Shown here one piece after another: positions 62,630 to 64,000 of a DNA stretch of 64,000 nucleotides (position 1 is the first letter of the stretch; every line of letters begins with the position of its first letter). The notes under the pieces were generated by a model. It did not search any database, had not been told where the DNA came from, and worked only from the letters and a program-made list of their open reading frames with translations. The position numbers were made by a program, and so were the translations under genes. This stretch comes from Clostridiales bacterium (lineage in GTDB: Bacteria; Bacillota; Clostridia; Saccharofermentanales; Saccharofermentanaceae), in contig JAFZLF010000050.1 in NCBI GenBank assembly GCA_017551625.1, forward strand, positions 85,271 to 149,270, read 5' to 3'.

Positions 62630-64000
62630 TTAATCCTCCTTGTTCAGCAGTTCGGACAATTCGAACGCCAGCTGTGCACCGATGGAGACGAATTCGTTCT
62701 CGGCGTCATCTTCGGTGACATACTTGAAACGGCCGATCTTCTCACGAACGGGGAGAGCGACCAGCGCTTCGATGTCCGCGCCCATCTCGAGGGTGCTTGA
62801 TGCCTTATCGTAGTAATCCAGGATGAGCTTCATCATGAAGTCCTGTTTCTTCAAAGAGGTGTGCGTGTCGACCTCGTGGAAGGCCAGCTGATGCAGGAAG
62901 TCCTCACGGATAGATCTGGCGACCTCCATCTTCAGTCGGTCGGAAGAAGAAAGGGCGTCCATACCTACGAGCTTCACGATCTCTTCAAGTTCCGCCTCCT
63001 CCTGCAGGATGAGCATCATGCGGGCGCGGTTGTTGTTCCACTCCGGAGAGACGTTTTCTTCGAACCATCCGGCGAGGGAATCGGTATAGAGAGAATAACT
63101 CGTCAGCCAGTTGATGGCCGGGAAGTGACGCTTATAGGCAAGTCCTGCGTCGAGACCCCAGAATACCTTAACGATACGAAGGGTCGCCTGGGATACCGGC
63201 TCGGAAATATCACCACCCGGAGGAGATACGGCGCCGATCGCGGAGAGGGAACCCTCGAGTCCTTCGGAACCGAGTGTCGTAACACGGCCGGCACGCTCAT
63301 AGAACTGCGCCAGACGAGAACCGAGGTAAGCCGGGTAACCTTCTTCACCGGGCATCTCTTCAAGACGACCGGACATCTCACGGAGCGCCTCCGCCCAACG
63401 GGACGTGGAGTCAGCCATGAGCGCTACGGAGTAGCCCATGTCACGGAAGTATTCGGCAATGGTGATACCGGTATAGATGGAAGCCTCACGAGCCGCAACA
63501 GGCATATCTGATGTATTGGCAATAAGCACTGTTCTTTCCATCAATGACTTACCAGTCTTAGGATCCTTAAGTTCTGGGAATTCGTTAAGAACGTCTGTCA
63601 TCTCGTTTCCACGCTCTCCACATCCGATGTAAACAACGATCTCTGCATCTGCCCACTTAGCAAGCTGATGCTGGATAACTGTCTTACCTGAACCGAATGG
63701 TCCCGGAACAGCTGCAACACCACCCTTAGCTATAGGGAAGAATGTATCTACTACTCTCTGTCCTGTTATAAGCGGCTGACGTGGTGGGAGCTTCTTCTTA
63801 TATGGACGGCCCCTACGTACCGGCCACTTCTGCATCATTGTAAGCTCTTTATCGCCATCCTTAGTCTCAACTACAGCAACAGTCTCTTCAACAGTAAAGC
63901 TGCCGCTTGTAATACTCTTGATCTTACCTTCGATACCAAATGGAACCATGATCTTCTGAGTAACAACCTCAGTCTCCTCAACAGTACCGATGATATCACC
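62630..64000 (-). CDS. ntpA: V-type ATP synthase subunit A, partial (5' end outside)
   Basis: The reading frame is open to the window edge (first residues [20 protein letters not shown]), so about 456 residues of a protein near 590 are present. It is the catalytic subunit: [18 protein letters not shown] (P-loop), [44 protein letters not shown] and SVSPPGGD-type loop [12 protein letters not shown]. From about 63500 to 64000 the coding style differs sharply from the rest of the gene and the operon (many CTT, TTA, CCA, GGT, ACA codons), suggesting a mosaic gene or an assembly join. Confidence 0.95.
   Translation of the reverse strand, partial: GDIIGTVEETEVVTQKIMVPFGIEGKIKSITSGSFTVEETVAVVETKDGDKELTMMQKWPVRRGRPYKKKLPPRQPLITGQRVVDTFFPIAKGGVAAVPGPFGSGKTVIQHQLAKWADAEIVVYIGCGERGNEMTDVLNEFPELKDPKTGKSLMERTVLIANTSDMPVAAREASIYTGITIAEYFRDMGYSVALMADSTSRWAEALREMSGRLEEMPGEEGYPAYLGSRLAQFYERAGRVTTLGSEGLEGSLSAIGAVSPPGGDISEPVSQATLRIVKVFWGLDAGLAYKRHFPAINWLTSYSLYTDSLAGWFEENVSPEWNNNRARMMLILQEEAELEEIVKLVGMDALSSSDRLKMEVARSIREDFLHQLAFHEVDTHTSLKKQDFMMKLILDYYDKASSTLEMGADIEALVALPVREKIGRFKYVTEDDAENEFVSIGAQLAFELSELLNKED

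Noticed and set aside
1..64000. CRISPR arrays, rRNA genes and insertion sequences
   Set aside because: No regularly spaced repeats, no rRNA sequence and no transposase were seen; the only mobility enzyme is the serine recombinase at 35607-37271.

Overview
The window reads as chromosome from an anaerobic, fermentative Gram-positive bacterium of the class Clostridia (Bacillota), probably a plant-fibre user from a gut or rumen. The grounds are cellobiose and cellodextrin phosphorylases side by side, an [FeFe]-hydrogenase maturase (HydF), a V-type ATPase operon, lipoprotein sugar-binding proteins with MsmX/UgpC-type ABC transport, a flavin-transfer cluster (ApbE, NusG-II, Gx transporter), and strong AGGAGG ribosome binding sites almost everywhere. 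The genus cannot be fixed from sequence alone. Most of the backbone is visibly GC-rich with C/G-ending codons. One 11.7 kb block (25.6-37.25 kb) is much more AT-rich.

Layout. 1-6.0 kb: an operon with the end of a sugar ABC permease, a HlyD-like adaptor, a MacB/FtsX-like membrane protein, ApbE, a NusG-II protein, a Gx transporter and NAD(P)HX epimerase. 6.1-9.5 kb: purA behind a strong promoter and leader hairpin, glmS, and a convergent tRNA-Ala(GGC). 9.7-17.4 kb: a solute-binding lipoprotein, cellobiose phosphorylase and cellodextrin phosphorylase, with a 600-base gap between the two enzymes that can fold into a tiled four-helix RNA. 17.5-24.0 kb (minus): an envelope operon of a PBP1A-type transpeptidase, a CDP-glycerol glycerophosphotransferase and a YidC-sulfatase fusion.

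24.2-37.3 kb: rlmD (23S rRNA methyltransferase) interrupted by an integrative element. A 10-bp direct repeat, CGAGACGGTT, sits in the same reading frame near the end of rlmD and at the last codons of the element's own serine recombinase. Integration has therefore given RlmD a 99-residue element-encoded tail, while the recombinase now ends in what should be the native RlmD C-terminus. The cargo is two membrane-anchored XRE regulators, three paralogous small secreted proteins interleaved with two lipoproteins, a further secreted protein, and three copies of a TTGCG/CGCAA palindrome upstream of separate transcription units. Element functions are an SOS-box promoter, a DUF6103-like protein, a ribbon-helix-helix-like mobilisation accessory protein, a possible oriT, a HTH protein, a KilA-N protein and the recombinase. 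No relaxase or conjugation machinery is present.

37.3-46.3 kb: a signalling cluster with a sigma-region-2/WYL fusion regulator, two unrecognised acidic proteins, two PPP-type phosphatases (one apparently starting at ATC), a DUF1295 membrane protein and a large Ser/Thr kinase with TPR- and propeller-like parts. 46.4-50.3 kb: sbcD-sbcC. 50.4-56.0 kb (minus): a lipoprotein and a complete sugar ABC transporter. 56.2-58.0 kb: hydF and a lipoprotein. 58.0-59.45 kb (minus): a toxin-antitoxin-like nucleotidyltransferase/XRE pair under a 26-bp palindromic operator. 59.5-64.0 kb (minus): a membrane protein and V-ATPase D, B and A genes. A runs off the window and its upstream part has a different codon style.
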